From Rhynchospora pubera (lineage: Eukaryota; Streptophyta; Magnoliopsida; Poales; Cyperaceae): DNA of 64,000 bases. How positions within the stretch are numbered: the first letter of the stretch is position 1; each line of letters begins with the position of its first letter. The notes beneath the pieces were generated by a model. That model searched no databases and had not been told where the DNA came from. It was given only the letters and a program-made list of their open reading frames with translations. Shown in pieces: positions 43,721-56,000 of the stretch. Location: contig CM051463.1 of the NCBI GenBank assembly GCA_028095005.1, positions 64,828,251 to 64,892,250 on the forward strand, in the 5' to 3' direction. A program made the position numbers and the translations under genes.

Positions 43721-46700
43721 CTATATCCCATTGAGAGTAATTACTATCTTGCGGGGCGTAGCATGGTCCCGATGTTCACACAGCCATATCCCCTGCATAC
43801 ATTTTTATTTAAGCTAGGATTAAATTCTGGAACTTAAAATTACTTTTGGAGCTGATTAAAGCCAGCGACAGTGGCCTAATGAAGCATTGCCTATGCCTAA
43901 AGCCCTAGCACGCATCAATTCATAACTTTATATCCCTGGCATCTGACTTTCCTTTCCTCGAATGTTCTGGCTATAACTTTGACAGTCATACAAGCCCTTT
44001 ATTATTATTAGGATTAATTGGTTTTATGCCACTGCGAAATTTAGTTAATTAGGGATATGCCATTGTTATATTGCAAATTAGACTTATGCCATCATCAAAT
44101 TATGTAAATTAGAAATATGCCATTATCTCTTTCCAAAAAATATTTAATTCCAAAAATACCATCCTGATTTCTCTCAATATTTTTCTAAAACCCCAAATTG
44201 TCCTTGCAGCAATAATCAATTGAATTTTCGTTCAGTCCATATAGTTTCATGTTGAAATTTATTTCTATCTCCTTTGTTTTGTATGTTTTTTTTTTTTTAC
44301 CAGTAGAGGTTTTTATGGTGAGGTAGCATGTTTAGTACAAGGGATAGCAACTTGCAGTTGAATCTGTATTTTCTGTTTCATTAACGAAAGCTTTGCCTTA
44401 GGGCACAACATTAAAAGAAAAAAAATTTAACCCTCGATGATGCAATGTTGTTGCTTCAAAGCAATACATAAAAAAAAATTCTTAAGAATTTTTTTTTCTG
44501 CCAGTAACTAAACCATAAGTAAAACAATTATAAAAGAAATAAAACACGCATATTAGTTTTGTTCAGACCTCATGTTCAACTGGATTTTGAAATAAATATA
44601 GTAGCTTGGTATTGGATTGAAATACACACATTCACAGACGTCTTTACAATCGTTCTATATCAAATTACATGACATTTTTCTAATTTGAAAGTTTTATAGT
44701 GGCATAAAACTAATTTGTCATTAAGTAATGGTATTTTTCTAATTTCAAATTTTAATAGTGGCATAAAACTAATTTGTCATTTAATGATGGCATTTTTCTA
44801 ATTTCAAATTTTTGTAGTGGCATATTTAAAAGGGTAAAATTGGCAAATCAATTTTTCGGTGGCAAAAAACTAATTTTTACTTTTTAAAAGTGGCATAAAA
44901 CTAATTTGTCATTTAGTGATGACATTTTACTAATTTTAAATTTTCACAGTGGCTTAAATTTAATTAACCCTAATAATTAATACTCCAAACCAGGACATAC
45001 CTCCCAGATATCTTAACAGATTTTATTTGGTGAATTATAAGTATAAAGTACCTGCCAAGTGCCCATGTTGAGACGGCCATCTGTTATTGGAATTCTGAAC
45101 ATATAAGAGAAATTGTTAATCATATACATTGAAATAAAATAATCCAATTAACTGTACATGAAAAGATGTGCTTACGTTAGAGTACAACCAAACATGGAGG
45201 ACTTAATATGTGCTGGCATATCATCAGGTCCTGCAAAAATTATTATAAAATTAGCTAAAAATATGAAAAGGTCAGACAATTTGGAAGTTGATCAACATGA
45301 CTAGAAATGTTCAAAATTTATACTCCAATAGAAGATTAAAGTTACAAGAAAATTTAAGTAATCGAGAGGGAAACAACCTTCCATAGTGTGCCTCCAAGGT
45401 GCAGAATGACCCTGCAGAACATTTGAAAATTTAAGACAAAAGAATTAGGCTAGGACTGTAATAAAATTTAAGAATTACACTGTAAGGATACTGAATACAG
45501 ATAATAGGAACTGGTACAATACTGGTATAATATGGATATGGTGATAGACAATCCCCCACAACCTTAGGAATATACATTCCATGTACCAAAATACTCAATT
45601 AGATATTTTTTTATTTTATGCATGTCAGGAAAATAAAAAAGAAGAGGACATGCAATTTTTATAATTTCACAAATGAATGCTTATACATGTGGGGCATAGC
45701 TACGGGCTTTCCTGATGAGGTCTACCAAGCTGTGTTGGAAACAACTCTGGCTATGGTGGAGCAGCTATTATAGAATGGGGCACCCTATAGGGTTTGTTTA
45801 AAGGCCTACCAGCATTGGGAAGGCGTGTGACGTCACAATCATTTATGTGAGGTTTTATAAATCAGACAAGGATACAAGAGCCCAAATTGACATACATCTG
45901 AAATTATGAAATCACAAAATATGTTTTGCTATCATGATAAGTATGAAAAGCACGACTTTAACATTGAATTACCTCTGGTACAATTCGACTGAGGAAAGTT
46001 TCAGTGTCAGCCTGAACATCTGAGTCATAGTTCTCATTTATTGTCAGAGAGGCACTTGTGTGTTGCACTAAAAATGCATATTGGAAACAACTATATTAGC
46101 AAAAAGCCTTATGCTATAAACAGAGGTAGCAAGATAATTATTGAACTAGCATCAATTTAACCAAATAAAACTTGAATTTATGCTTAATCATTAATTATTA
46201 ATTTAAATTCAAGCTGAATTAATTTCTGATGAAAATCACATACAGAAAAAATGAGCTAGGCCGCATTTAAATCCCGCCAAGTCTTGCTCGATATCCTTAA
46301 GCACCTAATCAAATCATCATACACCAACAACCCAAAAAATTATCTCGAAATTCATCAAGCATCCAATAGTTCGCTCTAAAAAATCAATACAGTAGAGTAC
46401 CTTGGGGGTGATGAGGTGGCAGCCGCGGCGCTGGGGAGGGATGACGACAGTCTTCTGGGCCCACTTGGCAGCCATAGAGTCTGACGAGGTGCTCGGCACG
46501 GAAATCGGTGCGTAGTGCGATTTCACGCGAAGTGCAGTGGATTTCTTCGAGGTGGGAGAAGGGAAAGAGGGAGAGAGGGAGAAGAGGCCCGCGACAGATT
46601 GCATTGCTCTCTGTTCAAGTTGGAGGCCTCGTGAGTTGTCGTAGAAAATGAACGGTCCGATTACGATTACTATTGCGGTTGTAGCCAGAAAGGTATAGAG

Positions 46701-46745
46701 GTGAGAGATTTTTGGGCTTGAATATGTACGAGTTGAGTTCGCCAT
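43721..46745 (-). CDS. YjbQ/UPF0047 family protein, 7 exons, 234 aa, with long N-terminal extension
   Basis: Exons on the minus strand: 46745-46401, 46304-46244, 46067-45973, 45411-45378, 45230-45176, 45094-45052, 43792-43721. All phases close. The C-terminal 140 residues are the complete family domain, with RGCHLITPK, GLAHFFLQHTSASLTINEN, DMPAHIKSSMFG, MGTWQGIWLCEHRD and the final ITLNGI. Bacterial YjbQ has been reported to have thiamine-phosphate-synthase-like activity; the plant role is not established. The first 90 residues are an extension with a hydrophobic segment (about 20-35). Internal Met 48 starts a transit-peptide-like stretch and Met 91 starts the bare domain, so more than one product is possible. 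Intron 6 (43793-45051) holds a repetitive element. Confidence 0.88.
44009..44973. mobile_element. Probable non-autonomous element in intron 6 of the YjbQ-like gene
   Basis: The ends are inverted: TTAGGATTAATTGGTTTTAT followed by GCCACTG on the left, and CAGTGGCTTAAATTTAATTA followed by ACCCTAA on the right. The right third contains about four tandem units of roughly 60 bp with the core GTGGCATAAAACTAATTTGT. No coding capacity was found. The target duplication is unclear because the flanks are TTA/TAA-rich. Confidence 0.6.
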
Positions 46746-47104
46746 ATCAGTTTGTGGATCTCAGTAGAGCAGTGAGATGTGGTTGGTCTATGGATTGCAG
46801 TGTGTTGTGTGTGGAATCTGGGAAACACCTGAGATATATAAATTTGATAAAAAAAAAAATTGGAATTGTTTTCCGTTATCCGCCTTTCTTTATCATCCCA
46901 TCATTTCCAATAAAACGCATTAATAACTATCTCCTCTCCATCATCCTCCGTTTTAATCATCCCCATAACGCGTCAGAGGGAGAGAACGAGAGGATGAGAG
47001 GTGAGAAGAAAGCGAACGAGAGAGGAAGGAGAATGAGAGCGCATCACAGAGAGAGAACGAACCAGAAAAAAAGAGAGATAAGGAAGAGAGAGGGAGTGAA
47101 ACAG

Positions 47105-47492
47105 AACAGTTATATATATTAAGTAGAACTGTTGCTATATTTACTAGAACTGTTAAATATATTAACTAGGACAGTTAGTCTATTAGTTAGAATTTTTATA
47201 TATATTAACTAGAATTGTTATGTATATAAGTAGAACCTTTCTATTTTTTAAGTCGAACTGTTATTTATATAAGTAGAACATTTATATATTTTAAATAGAA
47301 CTGTTTTGTATATAAGTAGAACATTTATATATTTTAAGTAGAACCTTTATGTATATAAGTAGAACATTTATATATATTAAGTAGAACATTTATATATATT
47401 AAGTAGAATCTTTATATATATTAAGTAGAACATTTATATATATTAAGTAGAACATTTATATATATTAAGTAGAATCTTTATATATATTAAGT
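47105..47492. repeat. AT-rich minisatellite, about 22-bp units
   Basis: Units resemble AAGTAGAACATTTATATATA plus two bases. The left half is diverged (AACTGTT versions). In the right part, 22-bp units form a 66-bp higher-order repeat in the pattern AACAT, AACAT, AATCT, which occurs twice. Confidence 0.88.
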
Positions 47493-47841
47493 GAATCAGA
47501 GAGGGAGGAATGCAGAGGAGGAGGAGAAGTGAGCGAAACAGAGAAGGAGAGAAGGAATGAGCGCTGGGAGAGAAGGGATGAGCACGGGTGAGAGGGGATG
47601 AGCGCTGGAAGAGACATTTCTAAAAATGAAAAACGCGTTTGATGATGATGAGAATGATAAAAATCGGGAATGATCCTTATCAGGCCCGAAAAAAATGAAG
47701 TAATAATAAAGATAAGAGTTTACATTATGTCACTCTTAAAAAAAAATAATTTTAAATAAGAGTCCATTGACTAAAAGCCCAAGTCTTCTTGTTTACATTA
47801 TGTCACTCTTTTCAAATCTTCTTGTTTCTTCGAATTTTATC

Positions 47842-48075
47842 TTAAAGGTCTCTTGCTCCATGCACAATTAATGTTCTTAGTAAATAGTCTAGCGCAGTAT
47901 TCGATATCTCAAGAACACGATACATAATGGCAGTATTCGATATCTCAAGAACACGATACATAATGGCTTTCTCTCCAATCTTCACCTTCCCTCCAAAGGT
48001 TCCAGACTTCCAGCTATCACAAATGCTGACGTTGATCGATAATCGGAGGCCCGCAACCTTCATACTCTCAATCAC
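47842..48075 (-). pseudogene. Coding-like fragment with internal 36-bp tandem duplication
   Basis: An open minus-strand frame of 77 codons reads like a genuine protein fragment (LRLSINVSICDSWKSG, then KVKIGEKAIMYRVLEISNTA). The segment IMYRVLEISNTA is present twice because a 36-bp DNA unit is tandemly duplicated (47894-47929 and 47930-47965). I do not recognise the family. Its isolation between promoters suggests a captured or decayed fragment. Confidence 0.35.
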
Positions 48076-48253
48076 ATTTCATGGTCCTTCACCTTCAAGA
48101 AGCATCAACACGTACTTTTTGTTTATGCCTTAGTTCTTAGTCGTTTAATCTTCCTACCAAATATTTATGTTTTTTTACTTATACGTTATACCTAATATAT
48201 TAATTAGAAACGCATAACCTTGAAACGTAGATTATAGGACGAATAACACTCAT

Positions 48254-48409
48254 GGGCTGTTTGGATGGGTAAGGAATAAGCAAGAATAGTAAATTTTGGA
48301 CGGAAATTTATTTCTAACCATTCAAATTTTTCATAAAATTACACACTTTTCAATATTTTCCGTCTAAAAATAAATTATTCCTCTTATTCCTAAGCTATCC
48401 AAACCGTCC
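48254..48409. mobile_element. MITE copy 4, degenerate ends
   Basis: The ends GGGCTGTTTGGATGGG and ATCCAAACCGTCC are imperfect inverses. The interior (AAGGAATAAG ... CTTATTCCTAAG) resembles MITE copies 3 and 5. It lies about 230 bp upstream of the TIC21 ATG. Confidence 0.6.
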
Positions 48410-48636
48410 ATAGTGTTTGAAAATTTTGCTAAAGCTGACAGAGATTGTGTCAATTTTGTCAAAGGTCTTTGAGAAGTCTTCCAGAAGGCTTGAAAAGAGT
48501 CCATTGACTAAAAGCCCAAGGCCCAAGTCGATCCTCCATTACTCGGAGCTCTGTTACTGTTACACTCTTCACGAGACACGGCCAGCTCATACCCCTCTCT
48601 CTCTCTCTCTCTCTCCCTCTCCATTCTGAAAACACA

Positions 48637-51497
48637 ATGCAAGCGTCGCTGTTACTGACGCCGACGAGGCCATTTCTGGGCCCCACCTCCTCCTCAGCAT
48701 CGCCCCCTTCCTCCTCGCGCCGCCTCAATTGGGCTCAAAATAGTAAAACCAATTACCTTACCACCTCTGAAGCTGCTTCCCCTTCTCTCCATCTTCCTCT
48801 CCTCAACTCTCTCCTCTCAAAAAATAGTAGGAGAGGTCCGGTTGTTCTTCAGGTGGGGTCCACCCAGCCGTTTCCTTCTGATGATGAATCCGCCAAGCTT
48901 ATACAGGTTCTGAGTTTCTCTACTTCTTCTCATGGTTTTTGTACCTTTAATTTAATTTAAACCCTTTGAATTCCCTGGTCAGTGGTCACCCCCAACTTTC
49001 CAGCAATTTGTGGGTATTTGATGTTTTTTATTGTTCTATGTGCTTTTGTTGTAGAGTTGAACATGCAGTTTTTTTAATGCTTGCAAATTGTGTGAAATGC
49101 ACCTGCTATTAATGACCAGCATCAAGAAAGACATGCTAACTTGCTGAATTTGCAAAAGGATATCTGCAATTACATGATCCCTAATTGGTTGCTAATTAAA
49201 GAGAACAAAATCCACTTTTTCTTCAGTTAATTCCAGCTTTTGTGAACCCATTTTTATGACTAAAGTTTAGCATTTTGTTAGCATAGATCTAAATCATTTG
49301 TTTGTATCACTATCAGGTGACAAAGAGATTAGAGGAGACATCGAGGTACTTCAAGCGGCTCGGCACGCTGGGATTCTGGGGCCAGCTGGTTTGCACGGTT
49401 GTTTCGGCTGTAATACTATCCTTCTCGACAGTTGTAAGCGGGAAGATCACTGCACCTTTCACCTTCTACTCAACTGCTGCCGGTATTGTGGCTGCATTTG
49501 TCTCCATTTTCTGGTCCTTTGGCTACATTCGCCTCTCTGATCGGCTCAGACGCACCGCTAATGAGCCTACAAAGGTATTTGATGTTTTTGTATGAGAGAG
49601 ATATACTGAATAAGATGTGTCAATCAGTTTGAGGTGCATGTAGATATTGTACATTAGTATTTGTGGCTTCTAATCTTGAGTAATGTCCGTCAAGTCTTTT
49701 TGTTTTTTTTTTAAGAAATTAACGAGTCTAGGTTAGGCCATTTTGGCAATTTCAAATCATAATAGTCAGGATAGGTACTTTATGGTTTTGGAATGATGGT
49801 GATGGTACTTCACATTTGAGGAACTGTCATCTTGGTTTAATAGTAGTTTGTCTTAAACAATCTTGTCAGGTGGCTCTTGAGACTGATGAAAAGCTTAATA
49901 AACCTTAAAAAACAAGAATTTCTTTAAAACTAAACTTTTATACAAAGCAAGAACAAGGGATGGAATCGAGTTTACTTCAAAGAAACAGTATCTAGTTTGT
50001 TATTTTACTCTGGAGAAGAGGTTAACGTTCACTTCAGTCTTCATTTTTCTCTTGCCTAAAGTCCTACTGGAGATCCTCTTTGTTTTATGAATGCATTGGA
50101 TTAAGCTCTTTAATGAAGTTATTGAATTCCAGAGGAAACCAGCAGGCGCTTCATTCGTGAATTGAATGTTTTTACAGGCACCACCACGTGCTGATGTTGT
50201 AAAAAGCCTGAAAAATGGGGTGGTATTGAATCTTCTAGGAATGGGTGCTGCAATTCTTGGGATGCAAGCAACAGTCGGCACTCTAGTCGCCAAGGCACTC
50301 ACGACATCAGCAGTGCCATATTATCAAGGGATATCTCCAGGCCAGAGCCCTGTATTGGCTTTAGATGTTTTCTTGGTTCAGGTATCACTTAACCTTTTTT
50401 GTCATGAATGCTCCCCTTGATGCAAGAAAATTCTAATGTGCCCTAGATACAATATAAAAATATCATTCATGACCCACTTTCCACGTTTATATTATTAGAT
50501 GTAACTTCCTTTAGTTAATGGAATATCATTCACAAACCACCTCCCACATTTATATTATTGAGTTTTGCTATGCTGAGTTGCAACTCACCAAAGCGTCCGT
50601 GAGTCGCGCTCAAAATTTCGAAATTTAGTTCAAAACGACCGATCCAAACCGTCTAATACGATCTCCCTATTGAAATCTCCACGCATACCAAATTTTATAT
50701 TTTTTCGAAATTTTTAAGTATTTTTTTGAAATTTTAGAAAATCATTAATCTAATTAGTTCTGAACCGTTAAAAAACAGCAGTTTTTAAAAATCCGAAATA
50801 AATACTTAAAAATTTCAAAAAATTATAAAATTTGGTCTGCATGGAGATTTCAATAGGAAGATCGTATTAGACAGTTTGGATCGGTCATTTTGAACTAAAT
50901 TTCGGAATTTTGAGCGCGACTCACAGACACTTTGGTGAGTTGCAACTCACCATAGCAAAACTCTATATTATTAGACTGTAATTTCCTTTAGTTAATAAAA
51001 CATATTCCATTAACAAAAGGAAGTAATGGAAAATCCAGCGAGCAAATATGTTACATTGCAACTTTCGTAGGTGTTAAAGAATTGAAGGTAATTTGGCAAT
51101 TTTTTAAGTTAAGATTTTCGAGTACTTTAAGTATTCTCTGTGCAAGTCAACCCCACTGAAAACCTTTTTATACTGTGAGATGTTGTGATTGCACTAATTA
51201 TTAATTATTTGTGCTAAATTTATTGACATACGGCCAAAAAGATATTCAACTAAAAGGTACCAGAATTATTCAATGATCATTTATGAACTCACAACTCCTG
51301 ATCCCATTTGTACTTTTAAATCTTGTGAGAGATCATGTCAAAGGTTATGACAGAAATTAAAAAATATCCTCCTCCTGTGGCAGGCTTCTGCAAATACAAT
51401 ACTCTCACATTTTCTTGGGCTTGTCTCTTCATTGGAGCTTCTACGGTCTGTGACGCTGCCCCATCTAGATGTCACACCTGTTCCAAGAGCTGCTTGA
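48637..51497 (+). CDS. TIC21: TIC21 chloroplast inner-envelope protein, 4 exons, 281 aa
   Basis: Exons: 48637-48906, 49317-49574, 50178-50381, 51384-51497; all introns are in phase 0. Exon 1 encodes a Ser/Pro-rich transit peptide. The mature part has the signature RYFKRLGTLGFWGQLVCTVV, FYSTAAGIVAAFVSIFWSFG, the segment APPRADVVKSLKNGVVLNLLGMG, and ALTTSAVPYYQGISPGQSPV. It has four hydrophobic segments and ends in LDVTPVPRAA. Length and sequence fit Arabidopsis TIC21 (also called PIC1 or CIA5), an inner-envelope protein implicated in protein import and in iron transport. Intron 3 carries a MITE-sized Mutator-like element. No lesion is visible. Confidence 0.93.
50551..50559. repeat. 9-bp target duplication TATATTATT, left
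   Basis: Directly repeated at 50964-50972, around the element in TIC21 intron 3. Confidence 0.85.
50560..50963. mobile_element. 404-bp fold-back Mutator-like MITE in TIC21 intron 3
   Basis: The ends are GAGTTTTGCTATG and CATAGCAAAACTC. The inverted symmetry extends across most of the element, for example TGAGTTGCAACTCACC at both ends and a GATCGTATTAGAC/GTCTAATACGATC pair inward. The perfect 9-bp flanking repeat TATATTATT supports a Mutator-like origin. It has no coding capacity and should be spliced out with the intron. Confidence 0.87.
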
Positions 51498-53002
51498 TCA
51501 GATTTTTAGTTCCAACCTTCTGGTGTGTATCCCAGTCTTGTTACCTTTTTGGAATAAAACATCTTTTGTAGTGAAAGAAATATTTAAGTTGTAACATGTT
51601 CTTGGCATAGAGCTTTTTAGTTGTTCAATGGCCATCTTTTTTTTTCTGTGAGATCATTTTTTTTGTTAACTCCTCAAAGATGCTTATTGCAACCTCGTTG
51701 ACAACATCATACGTTACCATTATATAGCACAAGGACAAGCGCCTGAGGCCAACACATAGAAGATCAAGCACAAATGAATACTGCTTCAAAGCTAAACTGT
51801 TATTCAAATTGCAGCTGGTCGTGTGGGTAAACCAATGGAATAAAGTCGGTTATTTGTGTTAAGAGCATTGTCGAGCTGATGATGCAGACTGCAGAGGGAA
51901 TGGCTGAATTTGACACACACACAGAGCCTGTTTCCGCTACGATATTCAAAGCTAAAATGTATATTATTTACAGGAGCAAGAAAATCTTAGGCTCCGTTTG
52001 GATGGCTTCTTTCCGAAATAAGGAATAAGGAATAACCACTTTTTATCAATAAATTTATTTCTAACCATCCAAACTCTTCACAAAAGTTACACACTTCCCA
52101 ATAAATTTACCCATTCCCAATAAATTTCTTCCCTTCTTCCTTCTTCCTACCTTATTCTCAACGCATCCAAACGGAGCCTTAGCGAAGCTCTCAATCAATT
52201 AGGATATAGTCTGTAACTGAACTTGATAAAGCGTAATAGCTTATCAATCTTCATAAGTCTAAAAAATGTGGCACTGTTACTGAAAGTAAAACAGCAAGCG
52301 ACCAGGATCCAAAACAATTATAAGAAGAATGCACATTTATTTATCTTGATGCGTGTCTAGTTGAACTTTTGCTACTGAAACCTGTCCCTACTTTCGAACA
52401 TTCCCAGATATCACCGTTCCAAATATAAGTCTGATTTCTTGAGCGAACTAAAATCTGTTTTTCCCAAATTCACAGTTGTAAACTTGTAATCAGAGCTAAA
52501 CAGACACCATCCTTTCCCTCTCTTGGCGTAATCTTCACAACTTATATTTAAACTCTTCTTATTCCTTATTTTATTTTTTTGGCATCACCCCTTACAAGCA
52601 CAAAAATAGTAAAAATTTCGCAGGACTCAATTTTATAGACCGTATATAAATCTCGAGGACTTCTTATTAACAAAATATTTTTTATTACAAAATTTTTTTA
52701 AGACAAAAAAAAATCTTTCTAGATAAAAAAAAAAAACTCTCTCTCTCTATCAACTAAGGGCCCCTCGTTCCCGCTCTCCACCTACCTATCTTTCTGCTAT
52801 ACAACTCTCTGGTAAATACCACGAGGCAGGTGAAAAAAAAAATCAGAGATAACTCTACGTACTTGTTTTCTTCAATCCTTCCCCCATTTGCATCAAGCAG
52901 CAACCCGCAAGTCCTGCCAACTATACAAGTAACAAAATTACAACAGGATAACAGTTAAATCTACAAAATCAGAAACAGGGAAGAAAGAAACTTTGCATGA
53001 CG
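51498..53002. other. Convergent 3' region of TIC21 and the CCCH gene
   Basis: It holds the TIC21 3' UTR, MITE copy 5 (51990-52178) and AT-rich DNA. No additional gene is supported. Confidence 0.5.
51990..52178. mobile_element. MITE copy 5, TIR GGCTCCGTTTGGATG, TTA duplication
   Basis: This 189-bp element has ends GGCTCCGTTTGGATG and CATCCAAACGGAGCC, flanked by TTA at 51987-51989 and 52179-52181. It shares the interior ACTCTTCACAAAAGTTACAC segment with copies 1 and 2 and AAGGAATAAGGAATAA with copies 3 and 4, so it links the two subtypes. Confidence 0.8.
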
Positions 53003-56000
53003 CTAAGAAACTGTCAACCCAGCTCTTCTCATGACTCGAATTGGCTTAATCAGCTCATCATCCACCTCCAAATCTGAGCTATCAGAATCTGACAGTACCA
53101 GTTCCATAGGCTCGGATGCGTCAACACTCGAGCCACACCCATCTTTATCCCTTCCAGCAGACAGGCTAATGAATTCCACAAACTGGCCATGAGAAAGCAA
53201 GTCATCGCAATTTTTTTCAGAGTTTACTGGTCCGGTAATGCCTATGCTAGATTCGAAATAGCGAGGACGGCTCCCCGATTTTTGTAAAAGGTTCGCTTTT
53301 CTTTTCTTGGATTTTGATTTAATTTTTGGGTGGTAAAGTTTGCACTTTGCTCCCAGAAGGCACTTGCCTTTCTCCTCGAGCTCGGGACATGTGTAGCTGT
53401 GCTTCTTGCGACACTGCTACAAAAAAAAAAATTACTCCAACATGCTTGTCTAAGACAAATAGGCTAGAAAGGAGAAATTTAAAATTAATATCATAGGAGT
53501 CACAGGATTCAATGTCAACTCTCATCTATTACTGGTATGAGATTAGATGACTTTTCAACAGACAGATGGCCACATTTTTCTTTTGTTTTTTGGTTTTTGT
53601 ATTTGTTAAGGCTCAGAGCACTGCAGCAAAAGAACAACAAAAAGTCTGGTATGGTGTTAGGAAAATATATACCTCACCGTCACTTAAACAAAATATTTAA
53701 CGCTACAATTTAGAAACAAAAGTCCATACCTCGTCACCATCAGCACAATACCCCCTTAAAAATCCCTCACAAACAGGCGCCTTTGGATTCACATTAACAT
53801 GTCTATAGGGGCATGTCAAATTAGTACACAATCCTTGTAGGAAATATGAACAATCCGGCATCCTTTCAGGAATTATCTGTACAAAGTATACCAGAACATA
53901 TAATGGGTTTATCTAAACTTGCAAGCATTATTCATCTGGTTTTTAATTTCACTCTCTAGCACCTGGATAATTTATCTGTTACCTAGGAATATTTTGGTCA
54001 TAATCATCCCATCAGCTTAACATCAAAAGCCAAAAGGAGATCAGGGCAACAAGCAAAAACAAAAACTAAAAGAAAGCAAGATTCATTGTCGGACCTGATG
54101 GGTAAGTTTGCAATTCGTATTTACACAACTTCCCCTGAGAAACTTGGTGCAAATAGCAATCTTAGCAGGATCATGAATGTAAGTGCACTTTGTTTTGTTG
54201 CAGCGGCCAAATCGGGTGTAGAAAAGACAGTACTGCTGCTTTTTTCTTTTTGCATTTCTCAATGTGTGGAGGCTTCTCTGTATCTTTTCACTTGCCAGGA
54301 TGCGTACAAGTCTCTTTGGATCCCGTACCAATTGGTTACCTTTGTTGACCCGCACATATCTGGATAGAGATAAACATAGTTCATGGAGAGAATAAAATTG
54401 ACACAAAAATGGTAGAGTTTTGAGGATGCTTTTGCCTGACTGCCAGTTCAGAACCAAGCTAGTCATGAAAGGTGACATTATGAAGTTTTTGGTTCTTTAG
54501 TCAAATTCCCAAGGCAATAAACACTAACAGAACTTCAAGTATGTTGGATCAAACATCCCAAAAAAAGTTCCTCATAGTCAACAGCATAAAAAACATACCC
54601 ACTACTAGTAGATGGTCTTTTAAGATGTAATGCTGCTTTTCTTCCCATTTTATCACCTGCAGTGGAAATAGTCTTTGCACCTAACAAGATAAATAGAAAT
54701 TTATAGTCACATCCTATTTATTTAAATATGAAGTTCTGTTGGATACAGCTAAAAAAAGGAAAGTTAAAATCTACATTCGATGAAGCAAAAAAAATACAAA
54801 ACGCAAGATAAATAGAACTATATCCATGCAGCTTTTACATACACGTGTAAATCAAAGCACAAATCCCTTCCTCTCAAATCATATTGTTAAGGTACTGTTA
54901 GCATTGATAAATGAATAAGAGTGCAAAAAGGAGATAAGAGGAGAGCATACCCTTTTTGCCCTTATTTCCGAGAGAAATACGCTTTCTTTTCTCTCTTTTC
55001 TTTCTTTCAACTTCTGCAACTGCCAATGTAGCTTCCTGCAAACGTTTAGGAAACAACAGAATAAGGAAGAGCACATTCCTACCTAACATGTAAGAAATCT
55101 TTTCAGCTTAACCCCGCAGAACTTATATCCACATACCCCCACGAAATAACAAAATTATTTCATAATAGCCTTCCTTGACATCCCATATTCCAGAAAATAA
55201 TGAGAACCCAAAGAACCCCATTTTCTCATTCTCTTTCATAATATGAGCATGTCTCACTCTGAAGACTTCTGTAACTGACAAAAAAGACAAAATAGGGTGG
55301 AGGGCATATCCTACATATTTTGAAGGTAATAGAAAAAAAATTGTAAAAATGTCTGATAAGCAATGTGTATAATATACCTCACAAGCCTTTTTGGAATTCT
55401 TTTCAATGGATCTAGACCATTTCAAACTGGACCCACCAATGCCTACAACCCCAGTCTTTCGTAAAGAGAATCCGTTTTTTGAGACAGCATATACTGTGTC
55501 TCTTCTCCTTGCTAGCACTAGTTTTCTGCAAATACACAAATTCAGTATATTGAAAACCATATAAATGTTTTAATGTTTTAATAGATAAGAAACATTTATG
55601 CTGCATGTCAAAAGGTGAACCTGATAAGCGAAGAGGTGGAACTTCTATGCAAAAGAGACCTTTTACATGTCGAATTCTTCAAGAGGGTTGTCCGTTTCCA
55701 CGGAAGAAGGCAAGGAATTGACTTGACAACGTTGTCTGTTGTTGTATCACTGCCTTCTTTTCTTTTTGATTGCATACCCGCTAGAGTCCATACATTGGGG
55801 AAACTAGCCACCTTATTTATCCGTCTTGGAGCTAATATTTACATAAAAAAAAAATGTAAGTATATTTTCAGAGTGATAATGGTGATTAATGATATCAACC
55901 AGACTACTTGTGAGATCAGCTTAAAAGAAGGGGTAAAAAATTAGGACTTTGTATAAGCCTAACAAGTACCTTTGTCAACGCTTTTCTTCATAAGGCCTGT

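Larger units (their letters stand above)
46746..48636. other. Divergent promoter region of the YjbQ-like and TIC21 genes
   Basis: About 1.9 kb between two divergent ATGs. It holds purine-rich sequence (46975-47100), a minisatellite (about 47105-47492), a second purine-rich block (47490-47620), a coding-like fragment with a 36-bp tandem duplication (47842-48075), MITE copy 4 (48254-48409) and a CT microsatellite (48595-48616) just before TIC21. AAAACGCATT near 46912 and AAACGCGTTT near 47631, with GATGATGA-type flanks in inverted order, hint that 46850-47690 is one inserted element. Confidence 0.5.
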
